DNA of 64,000 bases, taken from contig QHWB01000040.1 in NCBI GenBank assembly GCA_003222395.1, positions 250,573 through 314,572 on the forward strand, read 5' to 3'. Shown piece after piece: positions 41,212-49,177 of this stretch. How positions within the stretch are numbered: position 1 is the stretch's first letter; each line of letters opens with the position of its first letter. This DNA comes from Acidobacteriota bacterium (GTDB taxonomy: Bacteria > Acidobacteriota > Vicinamibacteria > Vicinamibacterales > CAVVIG01). Below the pieces are notes generated by a model. The model was given only the letters and a program-made list of their open reading frames with translations. It did not search any database and had not been told where the DNA came from. The translations under genes were made by a program, and so were the position numbers.

Positions 41212-43872
41212 ATGACCTCGAATGAAATCCGCTCGTCCTTCCTGAAGTTCTTCGAGCGGAACGGCCACCGCATCGTGCCGAGCTCGTCGCTCGTCCCCGG
41301 CGACGATCCGACGCTGCTTTTCACGAACGCCGGGATGAACCAGTTCAAGGACCTGTTCCTGGGACGCGAGAAGCGGGACTACAGGCGGGCGACGACGTCC
41401 CAGAAGGTGATGCGCGTCAGCGGCAAGCACAACGACCTCGACAACGTCGGGCCGTCGTTCCGCCACCACACGTTCTTCGAGATGCTCGGCAACTTCTCGT
41501 TCGGCGACTACTTCAAGAAGGAAGCGATCGAATACGCGTGGACGGTGCTCACCGACGTGTGGAAGATGCCGGCCGACAAGCTCGTCGTCTCGATCTTCAA
41601 AGGCGGGCACGGCATCCCGCGCGACGACGAGGCGTTCGAGATCTGGCGGAAGTTCGTGTCGCGCGACCGCATCCTCGAGCTCGGCCTCGACGACAACTTC
41701 TGGCAGATGGGCGACACCGGTCCGTGCGGCCGCTGCTCGGAGATTTACTACGTGCGCGGCACGGGCGTGGATCCCGAAATCGAGGTCTGGAACAACGTGT
41801 TCATGGAGTTCGAGCGCAGCGCGGAGGGCGTGCTGAAGCCGCTGCCCGCGCCGTCGATCGACACCGGCATGGGTCTCGAGCGCGTCACCGCTGTCCTGCA
41901 GCAGAAGGATTCCAATTACGACACCGACCTGTTCATGCCGCTGCTCCGTCAGATTGGCTCGCTGTCGGGCCGGACCTACGCAGGCAGCATGAGTCCCGAC
42001 GACGTCTCGATGCGCGTCGTCGCGGACCACATCCGGTCGACGACGTTTCTGATCGCCGACGGCGTCACTCCTTCCAACGAATGGCGCGGCTACGTGCTGC
42101 GCAAGATCATGCGCCGCGCGATGCGACATGGGAAGCATCTCGGTCTGAACGAGGCGTTCCTGCATCGTCTCGTCGCGGTGCTCGACCGCGAGATGGGCGA
42201 CGCGTATCCCGAGGTGCGCCGCAACCGCGAGATGGTCGAGAAGACCATCCTTGCCGAGGAGCACCGCTTCGAAGCGGTCCTGAACGAAGGGCTCCCGCGC
42301 CTCGAAGCGGAGCTGGCGAAGGTGTCGGATACGAAGTCGAAGGTGCTGCCGGGCGAGATCGCATTTCGCCTGTACGACACGTTCGGCATTCCGTTCGACT
42401 TCATCGAAGACACGGCCACGACGCAGGGGATCACGATCGATCGCGAGGGGTACGATCGAGCGATGGAGGCGCAACGCGACAAGGCGCGCGCGCAGAGCGC
42501 CTTCGGCGGCAGGAAGGGACAGGAGTTCGACGTCGAGGCGGACGACCGCCTGAAGGAAGTCGGCGACCGTTTCGAGGGGTACACGACGACGCGGGTCAGC
42601 GGCGTACCGATCGTCAGCTTGTTCGACGAGAAGCGGACGCCGGTCGACGCGCTGGCCAGCGGCGAGAGCGGATTCGTCGCGCTGGCGAAGACGCCCTTCT
42701 ATCTCGAGGCCGGCGGGCAGGTGTCGGACTCCGGACGGATTTTCAGCGAGGCGGGCGGCGCATCGGCGACGGTCGAAGGAATGGTCCGCATCCGCGCCGG
42801 TCTGCCGCGCGCGCATCACGTACGCGTCACGTCAGGATCGCTGCGCGTGCGGGATCTCGTCACCGCCGAAGTCGACGCGGAGGTACGGAACGCGACGCGG
42901 CGAAACCACACTGCAACGCATTTGCTGCACGCCGCGCTTCGCGAGGTGCTCGGCACGCACGTGACGCAGAAAGGATCGCTCGTCGCCCCGGACCGGCTGC
43001 GCTTCGATTTCGTCCACTTTCAGCCGGTCTCGCGCGAAGAGCTCGAGCGGATCGAGCGGATCGTCAACGAGCAAATCGTACGCAACACGCCGGTCGAGAC
43101 GGACGTGCGGCCGACGCAGGAGGCGATCGCAGCCGGCGCCATGGCGCTCTTCGGTGAAAAATACGGCGACACGGTTCGCGTCGTCAGCGTGCCCCGCTTC
43201 AGCATGGAGTTGTGTGGCGGCACCCATGTCTCCGCCACCGGCGACATCGGCTTCTTCGCGATCGTCGCCGAGGGCGGCGTCGCCGCTGGTGTGCGGAGGA
43301 TCGAAGCCGTGACCGGCAACGGCGCCGTCGCGTGGGCACAGCGCCAACGCGGCGTGCTCACCGAAATCCTCGACGCGCTGCACGCGCCGGACGATCAGGC
43401 CGTCGAGGCGATCGAGAAACTGCAGAGCGAAGCCAAGCGCCTCGGGCGCGAGGTCACCCAGCTGAAGACCAAGCTCGCAATGGGCGGTGGCGGCTCAGCG
43501 GAGGACACCGATACCGTCGAGGTCGCGGGCGTGAAGCTCGCGCGTCGCAAGGTCGAGGATCTCGACAAAGATGCCCTGCGCGGTCTCTCCGACTCGTTGA
43601 AGGCCAGGATCAAGAGCGGCGTCGTCGTCTTGGCGTCGGCCAGCGACGGGAAGGTTCAGATCGTCGTGGCTGTCACGCCGGACCTGACCTCCCGTGTCAA
43701 AGCGGGTCAAATCGTGAAGGAAATCGCGCCAATCGTCGGCGGCGGCGGCGGCGGCAGGCCCGATTTCGCTGAAGCCGGCGGCAAGCAACCCGAGAAAATC
43801 GACGAAATGCTCGGCGCCAGCGAAGGCGTGCTGGCGAGGCTGCTCGGGCACTCGACTCCAAGCCCGGCCTGA
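41212..43872 (+). CDS. alaS: alanyl-tRNA synthetase
   Basis: An 886-residue class II synthetase. The catalytic domain has SSLVPGDDPTLLFTNAGMNQ, KHNDLDNVGPSFRHHTFFEM and NVFMEFER. The editing domain shows HTATHLLHAALREVLG and the zinc CGGTHVSATGDIG. The C-terminal oligomerisation/C-Ala domain is Gly-rich with VGGGGGGRPDFAEAGG. ATG 41212 fits the family start; the long frame upstream belongs to the SDR region in another frame. No Shine-Dalgarno is visible. Confidence 0.98.
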   Translation: MTSNEIRSSFLKFFERNGHRIVPSSSLVPGDDPTLLFTNAGMNQFKDLFLGREKRDYRRATTSQKVMRVSGKHNDLDNVGPSFRHHTFFEMLGNFSFGDYFKKEAIEYAWTVLTDVWKMPADKLVVSIFKGGHGIPRDDEAFEIWRKFVSRDRILELGLDDNFWQMGDTGPCGRCSEIYYVRGTGVDPEIEVWNNVFMEFERSAEGVLKPLPAPSIDTGMGLERVTAVLQQKDSNYDTDLFMPLLRQIGSLSGRTYAGSMSPDDVSMRVVADHIRSTTFLIADGVTPSNEWRGYVLRKIMRRAMRHGKHLGLNEAFLHRLVAVLDREMGDAYPEVRRNREMVEKTILAEEHRFEAVLNEGLPRLEAELAKVSDTKSKVLPGEIAFRLYDTFGIPFDFIEDTATTQGITIDREGYDRAMEAQRDKARAQSAFGGRKGQEFDVEADDRLKEVGDRFEGYTTTRVSGVPIVSLFDEKRTPVDALASGESGFVALAKTPFYLEAGGQVSDSGRIFSEAGGASATVEGMVRIRAGLPRAHHVRVTSGSLRVRDLVTAEVDAEVRNATRRNHTATHLLHAALREVLGTHVTQKGSLVAPDRLRFDFVHFQPVSREELERIERIVNEQIVRNTPVETDVRPTQEAIAAGAMALFGEKYGDTVRVVSVPRFSMELCGGTHVSATGDIGFFAIVAEGGVAAGVRRIEAVTGNGAVAWAQRQRGVLTEILDALHAPDDQAVEAIEKLQSEAKRLGREVTQLKTKLAMGGGGSAEDTDTVEVAGVKLARRKVEDLDKDALRGLSDSLKARIKSGVVVLASASDGKVQIVVAVTPDLTSRVKAGQIVKEIAPIVGGGGGGRPDFAEAGGKQPEKIDEMLGASEGVLARLLGHSTPSPA

Positions 43873-43921
43873 AGAAATGTGAAGGAGCTGCCGATAAGGT
43901 AAACTGTTGACCTTACGGCAG

Positions 43922-44659
43922 ATGCTCAACAATTTCCGCGGCCGTGAACGGCTGCGCTTTGCGGTGACGGCGGCGGCTCTGCTTGTCGGCATTGCGGCGC
44001 CGGCGCACGCGCAGATTTACTCCTGGCGCGACACGAACGGCAACCTGGTCCTGTCGGATCGAAGGCCCGCGCAGAGCGGCGTCGAAGCCCGGACGTTTGC
44101 GGTGCCGCAGGCGCAGAAGGTGCGCGCCACGCGGTATGCGGCGACGGAGCGGAGCCGCGCCTACGACGATCTGATTCTCGAGCACTCGCGCACTCACGGC
44201 GTCCGTGCCGACCTGGTGCGCGCCGTCATGCAGGTGGAGTCCGCCTTCAACCCGTTCGCGCGCTCGCCAAAGGGAGCGCTCGGCCTGATGCAGCTGATGC
44301 CGGCGACAATCCGGCAATTCGGTGTGCTGAATCCGTTCAACCCGGCCGAGAACATCCGCGCGGGCGTCGCCTATCTTCGCGAGCTCCTCGATCGCTATCG
44401 GAACAACGAAGTGCTCGCCCTCGCCGCCTACAACGCCGGACCCGGCGCCGTGGACAACCACGGCAACAACGTGCCGCCCTACCGCGAGACGCGCAACTAC
44501 GTTGCGCACGTCAACCAGCTCGCGGGACGGCCGATCACGGTCGAGCGGCGCAGCGGCTCAATCTACAAGGTCACCGAATACATCGACGGCAGGGCTGTCG
44601 TCCGCTACACGGACAAGCGGCCGACGATCGGCGGGTTCGAGATCCTCGGCGGACGCTAA
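43922..44659 (+). CDS. lytic transglycosylase with DUF4124 domain
   Basis: An exported murein lytic enzyme. A signal peptide (LRFAVTAAALLVGIAAPAHA) precedes DUF4124-like IYSWRDTNGNLVLSDRRP. The SLT domain then has VRAVMQVESAFNPFARSPKG with the catalytic Glu, ALGLMQLMPATIRQFGV, and VLALAAYNAGPGAV. ATG 43922 is favoured over the in-frame TTG 43907, since a TAAACT (43900-43905) would place the transcript start between them. Confidence 0.92.
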   Translation: MLNNFRGRERLRFAVTAAALLVGIAAPAHAQIYSWRDTNGNLVLSDRRPAQSGVEARTFAVPQAQKVRATRYAATERSRAYDDLILEHSRTHGVRADLVRAVMQVESAFNPFARSPKGALGLMQLMPATIRQFGVLNPFNPAENIRAGVAYLRELLDRYRNNEVLALAAYNAGPGAVDNHGNNVPPYRETRNYVAHVNQLAGRPITVERRSGSIYKVTEYIDGRAVVRYTDKRPTIGGFEILGGR

Positions 44660-44695
44660 AGACCGTCAATTTCACCATCGCCACACGCGAGCCCT

Positions 44696-46438
44696 TCAAT
44701 CGGCGCGCTCGACAGCAAGCACGTCGAGCCGCTCGTATAACGGCGCGAGCAGCTCGGTGCAGACCAGAATCTCGAGCACGACCAGCGACAAGCACACCAA
44801 CGCAGCCGGAAGCAGAATCGGCGGTCCGACCCATCGCTGGAAGGCGAACCAGATGACGCCGCCGGCAACCGTGCCGGGCAGCATCATCAACGCGACGGAT
44901 AGCAGAACGCCGCCGAGGAGGATGAGCCGCTGGCCGAGCGCATCCACGCCGCGGGGGCGCTCGTTGCCGAGCGGCACCCACGCCGGAAACAGCACGGCCG
45001 CGGCGTTCTGAATCAGCAATTGCGCGAACACCAGCGAAGGCGCGATCACGACCGCGGCGGCCGCGATCGACAGCCGCCACGACAACGAGAGCGCCGGAAA
45101 ACCGGCCGCCGACAGTATCGCTGCGCACGTGAGGGCGAGCCACGCGACACCGGTCAGCGCGATGCCTGGCGCCAGCATCTCACCGCGCATGACGGCCGCA
45201 GAAGCGACCGGCCACGCCTTCAACAGATCGAGATGGCGGAGATCGCTGCGCAGGTCGGTACGCACAATCTGCGGGCCGAGCACGACTGAAAATCCGGCGA
45301 CGCCAATCGCCAGCGAACACAGCGTCATCGCAAGCCCGCGCGCCTGGGTCGCCGAGCTGATCGCCGCGCTCGCCGCCACGGCAATCACCGTCAACGCGAC
45401 GGCGTAGCGAAGCAGCGCGACGCCGGTCGTCGCGCGAACCATCTGCACCGCGTTTTTCCAGAAGAACACGAACTCGGGGCGACCGACAGGCGCCAGCGTG
45501 AGGCCCGTCGCGCGCGCACGCGCCGCCGGCTTGTCGCGCGCCCGACCGCGCGCCGCCCGACGCGCCGCCGCGTCGGCTGCGGCCTCCTGGAGCGCCTCGT
45601 CCGAATGAAGGACCCACGCGAACAGCGACGTCAGCACAACCAGCGCGACGGCGATTGCTGCGGCGAATGGACGGCCGCCCTGCGCGAATAGCGGTCGGGA
45701 CACTGCGACGAAGGGCCACAGCACCCATGCGGCCGCTCCGGACGACAGCGCGTCGTGCACCGCGGTGATTGCCGGTCCGAGAGCCGACGGCTGTTCGCGA
45801 ACGAGCGTGCGCACGAGCGATTGCCCCACGATCGCGACGGCGGCGAGCGCGACCGCAACCGGCGCCCAGGCGACGGGACGAACCGACGCGTCGCCGAGCA
45901 GCAGGCGTCCGCGCGCGAGCGTGACGCCGGTGAAGTACACGCGAACCGTGGTCAGCATCACCCACACGGCGACGACCCACGCCACCGGATTCGGCCTCGC
46001 CGTCGGAAACACGAGCGCCGTCACCAGCGAGGTGAAGATCACTCCGAGCTGCGCGCGCATCAGCCGATGCACCAACAGCGCGCGCCTCGACACCGGAGCC
46101 GTGAAGAGGAAGTCCGTTTCCGCGTCGGAGAATTCCAGCATGCTGCTGTTGAACGGCAGCAGCCACGAAAGGGCCGCAAGGGCGAAGAGACCAAGGGCGA
46201 CGAGCGATCCGCCAGCCTGGACGAAAAATGCCGGCAGCTCCGGCGGTCTTCCCGACCGCCGGCGTCCGGACGCGATCGACGCGCGCGCGCCACGCATGCG
46301 CGCGAAAAAGGAAAAGTACATGTAGGCGACGCCGACGATCGCGCCGACCAGGTAGCGCGGCTCGCGAAGCCGCCGCAGGCGCCGCCGGATGCGGTTCTTC
46401 GTGCTGCAGACGATGATGTAGAGGCTCGCGCTAATCAT
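44696..46438 (-). CDS. ABC exporter permease
   Basis: A 580-residue integral membrane protein with about 10-12 hydrophobic helices, an Arg-rich cytosolic N-terminus (NRIRRRLRRLREPRYLVGAI) and a large loop with AAADAAARRAARGRARDKPA. FSDAETDFLFTAPVSRRALL is a motif of a class of putative ABC exporters. It starts inside the end of the ATPase gene, so the two make one transporter. The cargo is unknown. Confidence 0.85.
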   Translation of the reverse strand: MISASLYIIVCSTKNRIRRRLRRLREPRYLVGAIVGVAYMYFSFFARMRGARASIASGRRRSGRPPELPAFFVQAGGSLVALGLFALAALSWLLPFNSSMLEFSDAETDFLFTAPVSRRALLVHRLMRAQLGVIFTSLVTALVFPTARPNPVAWVVAVWVMLTTVRVYFTGVTLARGRLLLGDASVRPVAWAPVAVALAAVAIVGQSLVRTLVREQPSALGPAITAVHDALSSGAAAWVLWPFVAVSRPLFAQGGRPFAAAIAVALVVLTSLFAWVLHSDEALQEAAADAAARRAARGRARDKPAARARATGLTLAPVGRPEFVFFWKNAVQMVRATTGVALLRYAVALTVIAVAASAAISSATQARGLAMTLCSLAIGVAGFSVVLGPQIVRTDLRSDLRHLDLLKAWPVASAAVMRGEMLAPGIALTGVAWLALTCAAILSAAGFPALSLSWRLSIAAAAVVIAPSLVFAQLLIQNAAAVLFPAWVPLGNERPRGVDALGQRLILLGGVLLSVALMMLPGTVAGGVIWFAFQRWVGPPILLPAALVCLSLVVLEILVCTELLAPLYERLDVLAVERAD

Positions 46439-47159
46439 GTCCCGTGACCCGCATGAAGATCTGTTCCAGGTTCGAGCCGGCCGCCGCCAGGTCGGCGCGG
46501 GACGCGAGCTCGGCGAAGGTGCCGTCGGCCACTTTTTTTCCTCCGGCCATGATAATCACGCGCGAGCAAATCTCTTCGACCAGATGCAGCAGGTGCGACG
46601 ACAGCAGCACGGCGGCGCCGCCGCGCGCGCGCGCGATGATCGTCTCGCGCATTCGCCGGATGCCGATCGGATCGAGTCCCGTCAACGGTTCGTCGAACAG
46701 CAGCGTCGTCGCGTTCCTGACGAGGCCGCAGGCGATGACGACTTTCTGCCGCATGCCGCGCGACAGCTCGTCCGGCAGCGACTGCTCCTTCCCTTTCAAC
46801 TCGAGCTCCTCGATGAGACCTCGTGCGCGTCCCTCGAAATCCGGCACCGAGTACAGACGCGCGACCAGCCGCAGATGCTCTTCGACGGTGAGGTACTCGA
46901 ACAGGCGCGGCTCGTCGGGCATGAAGGCGAGACGCCGCTTCGCCTCGAGAGGATCGGCGGCCAGATCGTGGCCGTCGATCCGGATACGGCCCGACGTCGG
47001 CCTCAGGATACCGGCGAGCGACCGCAGCGTCGTCGTCTTCCCGGCGCCGTTGGGACCGATGAGGCCGACGATCTCCCCCGCCGCGACCTCGAATGAGAGA
47101 TCGTCGACGGCCGCGAACGAGCCGTAGACGCGTCGCAGGTGCTCGACGGTAACAGGCAT
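46431..47159 (-). CDS. ABC transporter ATP-binding protein
   Basis: A 242-residue ATPase. GLIGPNGAGKTTTLRSL is Walker A, LPDELSRGMRQKVVIACGL the signature, LLFDEPLTGLDPIG Walker B, and LLSSHLLHLVEE the His loop. It resembles Ccm/Nat-type ABC-2 exporter ATPases. It overlaps the permease by 8 bases and is divergent from rpsT across 34 bp. Confidence 0.95.
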   Translation of the reverse strand: MPVTVEHLRRVYGSFAAVDDLSFEVAAGEIVGLIGPNGAGKTTTLRSLAGILRPTSGRIRIDGHDLAADPLEAKRRLAFMPDEPRLFEYLTVEEHLRLVARLYSVPDFEGRARGLIEELELKGKEQSLPDELSRGMRQKVVIACGLVRNATTLLFDEPLTGLDPIGIRRMRETIIARARGGAAVLLSSHLLHLVEEICSRVIIMAGGKKVADGTFAELASRADLAAAGSNLEQIFMRVTGHD

Positions 47160-47193
47160 GTTAAGATTGGTGGTTCCGGAGGTAGAGAATTAC

Positions 47194-47457
47194 GTGGCTT
47201 CGCATGCATCCGCGCTGAAGGCGCATCGTCAGGGTCTGAAGAACCGCGAGCACAACCGTCAATTCCGATCGCGGCTGCGTACCGCGCTGAAGAACGTGCG
47301 GACGGCGATCGCCGGCAACGATCTGCCCGGCGCGCGCTCGGCTCTCAAGCAGACGATCTCGCTGATCGATCGGATGGCGAGCAAGGGAATCATTCACAGG
47401 AACGCGGCGGGACGGTACAAGTCGCGTCTAAGCACGCGTCTGGCCGCCCGGTCCTAA
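47194..47457 (+). CDS. rpsT: 30S ribosomal protein S20
   Basis: An 87-residue basic three-helix protein of the small subunit. ASHASALKAHRQGLKNREHN starts the first helix, then SRLRTALKNVRTAIAGND and SLIDRMASKGIIHRNAAGRY, the S20 signature. GTG 47194 is chosen because GGAGGT (47178-47183) lies 10 bases upstream and gives the normal length. Its TAA overlaps the convergent holA stop. Confidence 0.95.
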   Translation: MASHASALKAHRQGLKNREHNRQFRSRLRTALKNVRTAIAGNDLPGARSALKQTISLIDRMASKGIIHRNAAGRYKSRLSTRLAARS

Positions 47458-48452
47458 CGCCGCGAGCGTCTCGCGCACAATTCCACTATCAGCCGCTCGA
47501 GCAGCACTCGCGAATCGCCGGCTGATCGTTTCAGATCGAGATCTGTCCGAAAAACAGCCTCGACGGAACCGCGCACTGCATGCGGCGCAATCGCCGCGAA
47601 CTTCGATCGGACGAGCCATCCGAGCTGCCCCAGAATCATCTCGGGAATGCCGCCCGCGTCGAGCATCAGCGCGAGCTGACGCACCGCTTCTCCGGCCTGA
47701 CCGGCCTCGATGGCATTGGCCATCGCCCAGTCGTCCTGCAGCGCCGCGGGACCCGCAACCTGCCGCACGTCGTCCAGCGTGATCCGCTTCTGCCCCAGGG
47801 CATACAGCATCAGCCTCTCGACTTCGCCGCGCAGCCGCGCGACGTCGCCTTTGGGCCCTTTGTCGCGGCCATAGGCAGGAAAGCCGGCCAGCTCGCCGAG
47901 CGACCGGGCGGCGGCCGGATCGATCTCGATGCCGTCCTTCGCCAGCCTCGTGCGGATCCATTGCTGCGCCGCCGCCAAGTCCTCGATGACGCCGCACTGC
48001 ACGATGGTGGCCTGCTGGTCGAGCAGCCGCCACATTTTCGTGCGCTTGTCGAGCGGAGCGGCAACGAAGACGATGGTGCTTCCCTTTTCCGGATTCTTGA
48101 TCAGCGCGGCGAGCTGCTCCAGCGCACGGTCTGCGGCCTCGCTCTCGCGCTTGGGCATCAGCAGCGTTTCGGCCCGGAGCACGACGACGACACGCCGCGG
48201 CGCCATCATCGGCAGCGTGCGGACGGCGGCAGCCAGCGAGCCGACGCCATCGGCGAGTTTGTCGCCCGTGGTCCAGTCGCCGGCATGAATGCGGTCGACG
48301 TTGAACGCGCGCAGTCCTTCCTCGACGAGATCGGCGAACTCCGCAGCCAGCGCCGACTTCTCGACGTCGTCTTCTCCCTGCAGGAGGTAGATCGGATCGA
48401 CCTCGCCCGAGGCGATCTGCTGTCGAACGGCGGAAATCGTGAGAGTCGGCAT
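47454..48452 (-). CDS. holA: DNA polymerase III delta subunit
   Basis: A 332-residue clamp-loader subunit that opens the sliding clamp. PIYLLQGEDDVEKSALAAEF is the N-terminal P-loop-like start, RRVVVVLRAETLL and STIVFVAAPLDKRTKMWRLL are the middle, and LMLYALGQKRITLDDVRQVA and LLERLIVELCARRSRR end it. Members lack a working Walker A, as here. It lies between lptE and the convergent rpsT, the common lptE-holA-rpsT neighbourhood. Confidence 0.93.
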   Translation of the reverse strand: MPTLTISAVRQQIASGEVDPIYLLQGEDDVEKSALAAEFADLVEEGLRAFNVDRIHAGDWTTGDKLADGVGSLAAAVRTLPMMAPRRVVVVLRAETLLMPKRESEAADRALEQLAALIKNPEKGSTIVFVAAPLDKRTKMWRLLDQQATIVQCGVIEDLAAAQQWIRTRLAKDGIEIDPAAARSLGELAGFPAYGRDKGPKGDVARLRGEVERLMLYALGQKRITLDDVRQVAGPAALQDDWAMANAIEAGQAGEAVRQLALMLDAGGIPEMILGQLGWLVRSKFAAIAPHAVRGSVEAVFRTDLDLKRSAGDSRVLLERLIVELCARRSRR

Positions 48453-48460
48453 GGTCTCGG

Positions 48461-48568
48461 CAGCCCTAAAGGGCTGCGCTACGGTATCGGTTTCGCTAGC
48501 GCAGACGGTAGCGGTTTCGCTGGCGCAGACGGTCGCGGTTTCGGTAGCGCAGGCGTTCAGGCCTGCTC
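48461..48568. repeat. hairpin repeats flanking a three-unit 24-bp array
   Basis: GCAGCCCTAAAGGGCTGCGC at the left, three exact 24-bp periods (48483-48506, 48507-48530, 48531-48554; unit like GGTAGCGGTTTCGCTGGCGC), and AGGCGTTCAGGCCTGC at the right, whose edge forms the lptE TGA. Confidence 0.85.
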
Positions 48569-49154
48569 AAAAAGCCTCCAGAATCGCGCTCACGATCGTC
48601 CGTGCGAAGTCGGTGCTCATGCGCTCGAGCGCGCTCGCATCCTGCTGAAAAAATGCCACCGGATCGACGAGACCGCCCGATCCGGGCGCCCGGCCGCTCG
48701 TCGCCTCGTAATCCTGCCTGAACATGACGCCGGGATTCTCCCAGAGCACCTTGTTCTCGCGCAGATCGCGCAGCTCGATGCGGGCCGTCATCGTGATCAC
48801 GTAGCGCGACGCGAGGTTCTGCGTCGTGAAGCTGGCGGGCGTGATGGAGACGGCCGTGACCTCGCCGTTCAGCAGCGCATCGACGCCGCTCGTCTGCGGC
48901 AGAATCTGATACTTGCCGCGGCCGATGAATTCGGAGCGAACCTTCTGCGTGACGAGCGTCTCGAGGTTGAAGACCGTCGTCCGGTTCACGAACGTCGGGA
49001 TGCCGATGGTGCGGATGTAGGACGGCAGGAACGCGCCGCGGCCCGCGAGGGAGTAGCCGCATGAGGCGCCTGCGACGCTTGCACAAAGGACACCAAGGAC
49101 ACACAGGACATTAAGAACAAGAACCTTTGTATCTTTTGGGTCCATTGGGTCCAT
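48567..49154 (-). CDS. lptE: LPS-assembly lipoprotein LptE
   Basis: A 195-residue outer-membrane lipoprotein partner of LptD. After the signal peptide, CGYSLAGRGAFLPSYIRTIG is the family entry (CGYxLxG). FVNRTTVFNLETLVTQKVRS and LNGEVTAVSITPASF follow. The lipidated Cys is probably that of ASCGYS. The signal peptide (MDPMDPKDTKVLVLNVLCVL) is encoded by a 9-base repeat text. ATG 49154, 49145 and 49169 are all possible starts. It follows leuS closely, with holA behind it. Confidence 0.88.
   Translation of the reverse strand: MDPMDPKDTKVLVLNVLCVLGVLCASVAGASCGYSLAGRGAFLPSYIRTIGIPTFVNRTTVFNLETLVTQKVRSEFIGRGKYQILPQTSGVDALLNGEVTAVSITPASFTTQNLASRYVITMTARIELRDLRENKVLWENPGVMFRQDYEATSGRAPGSGGLVDPVAFFQQDASALERMSTDFARTIVSAILEAF
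49077..49154. repeat. 9-bp degenerate tandem repeat encoding the LptE signal peptide
   Basis: On the coding strand ATGGACCCA occurs twice, and GTCCTGTGT, GTCCTTGGT, GTCCTTTGT follow in the same 9-base phase, coding the hydrophobic VLCVLGVLC core. Confidence 0.75.
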
Positions 49155-49177
49155 TATGTCGGCCGTCATCGTCGCCG

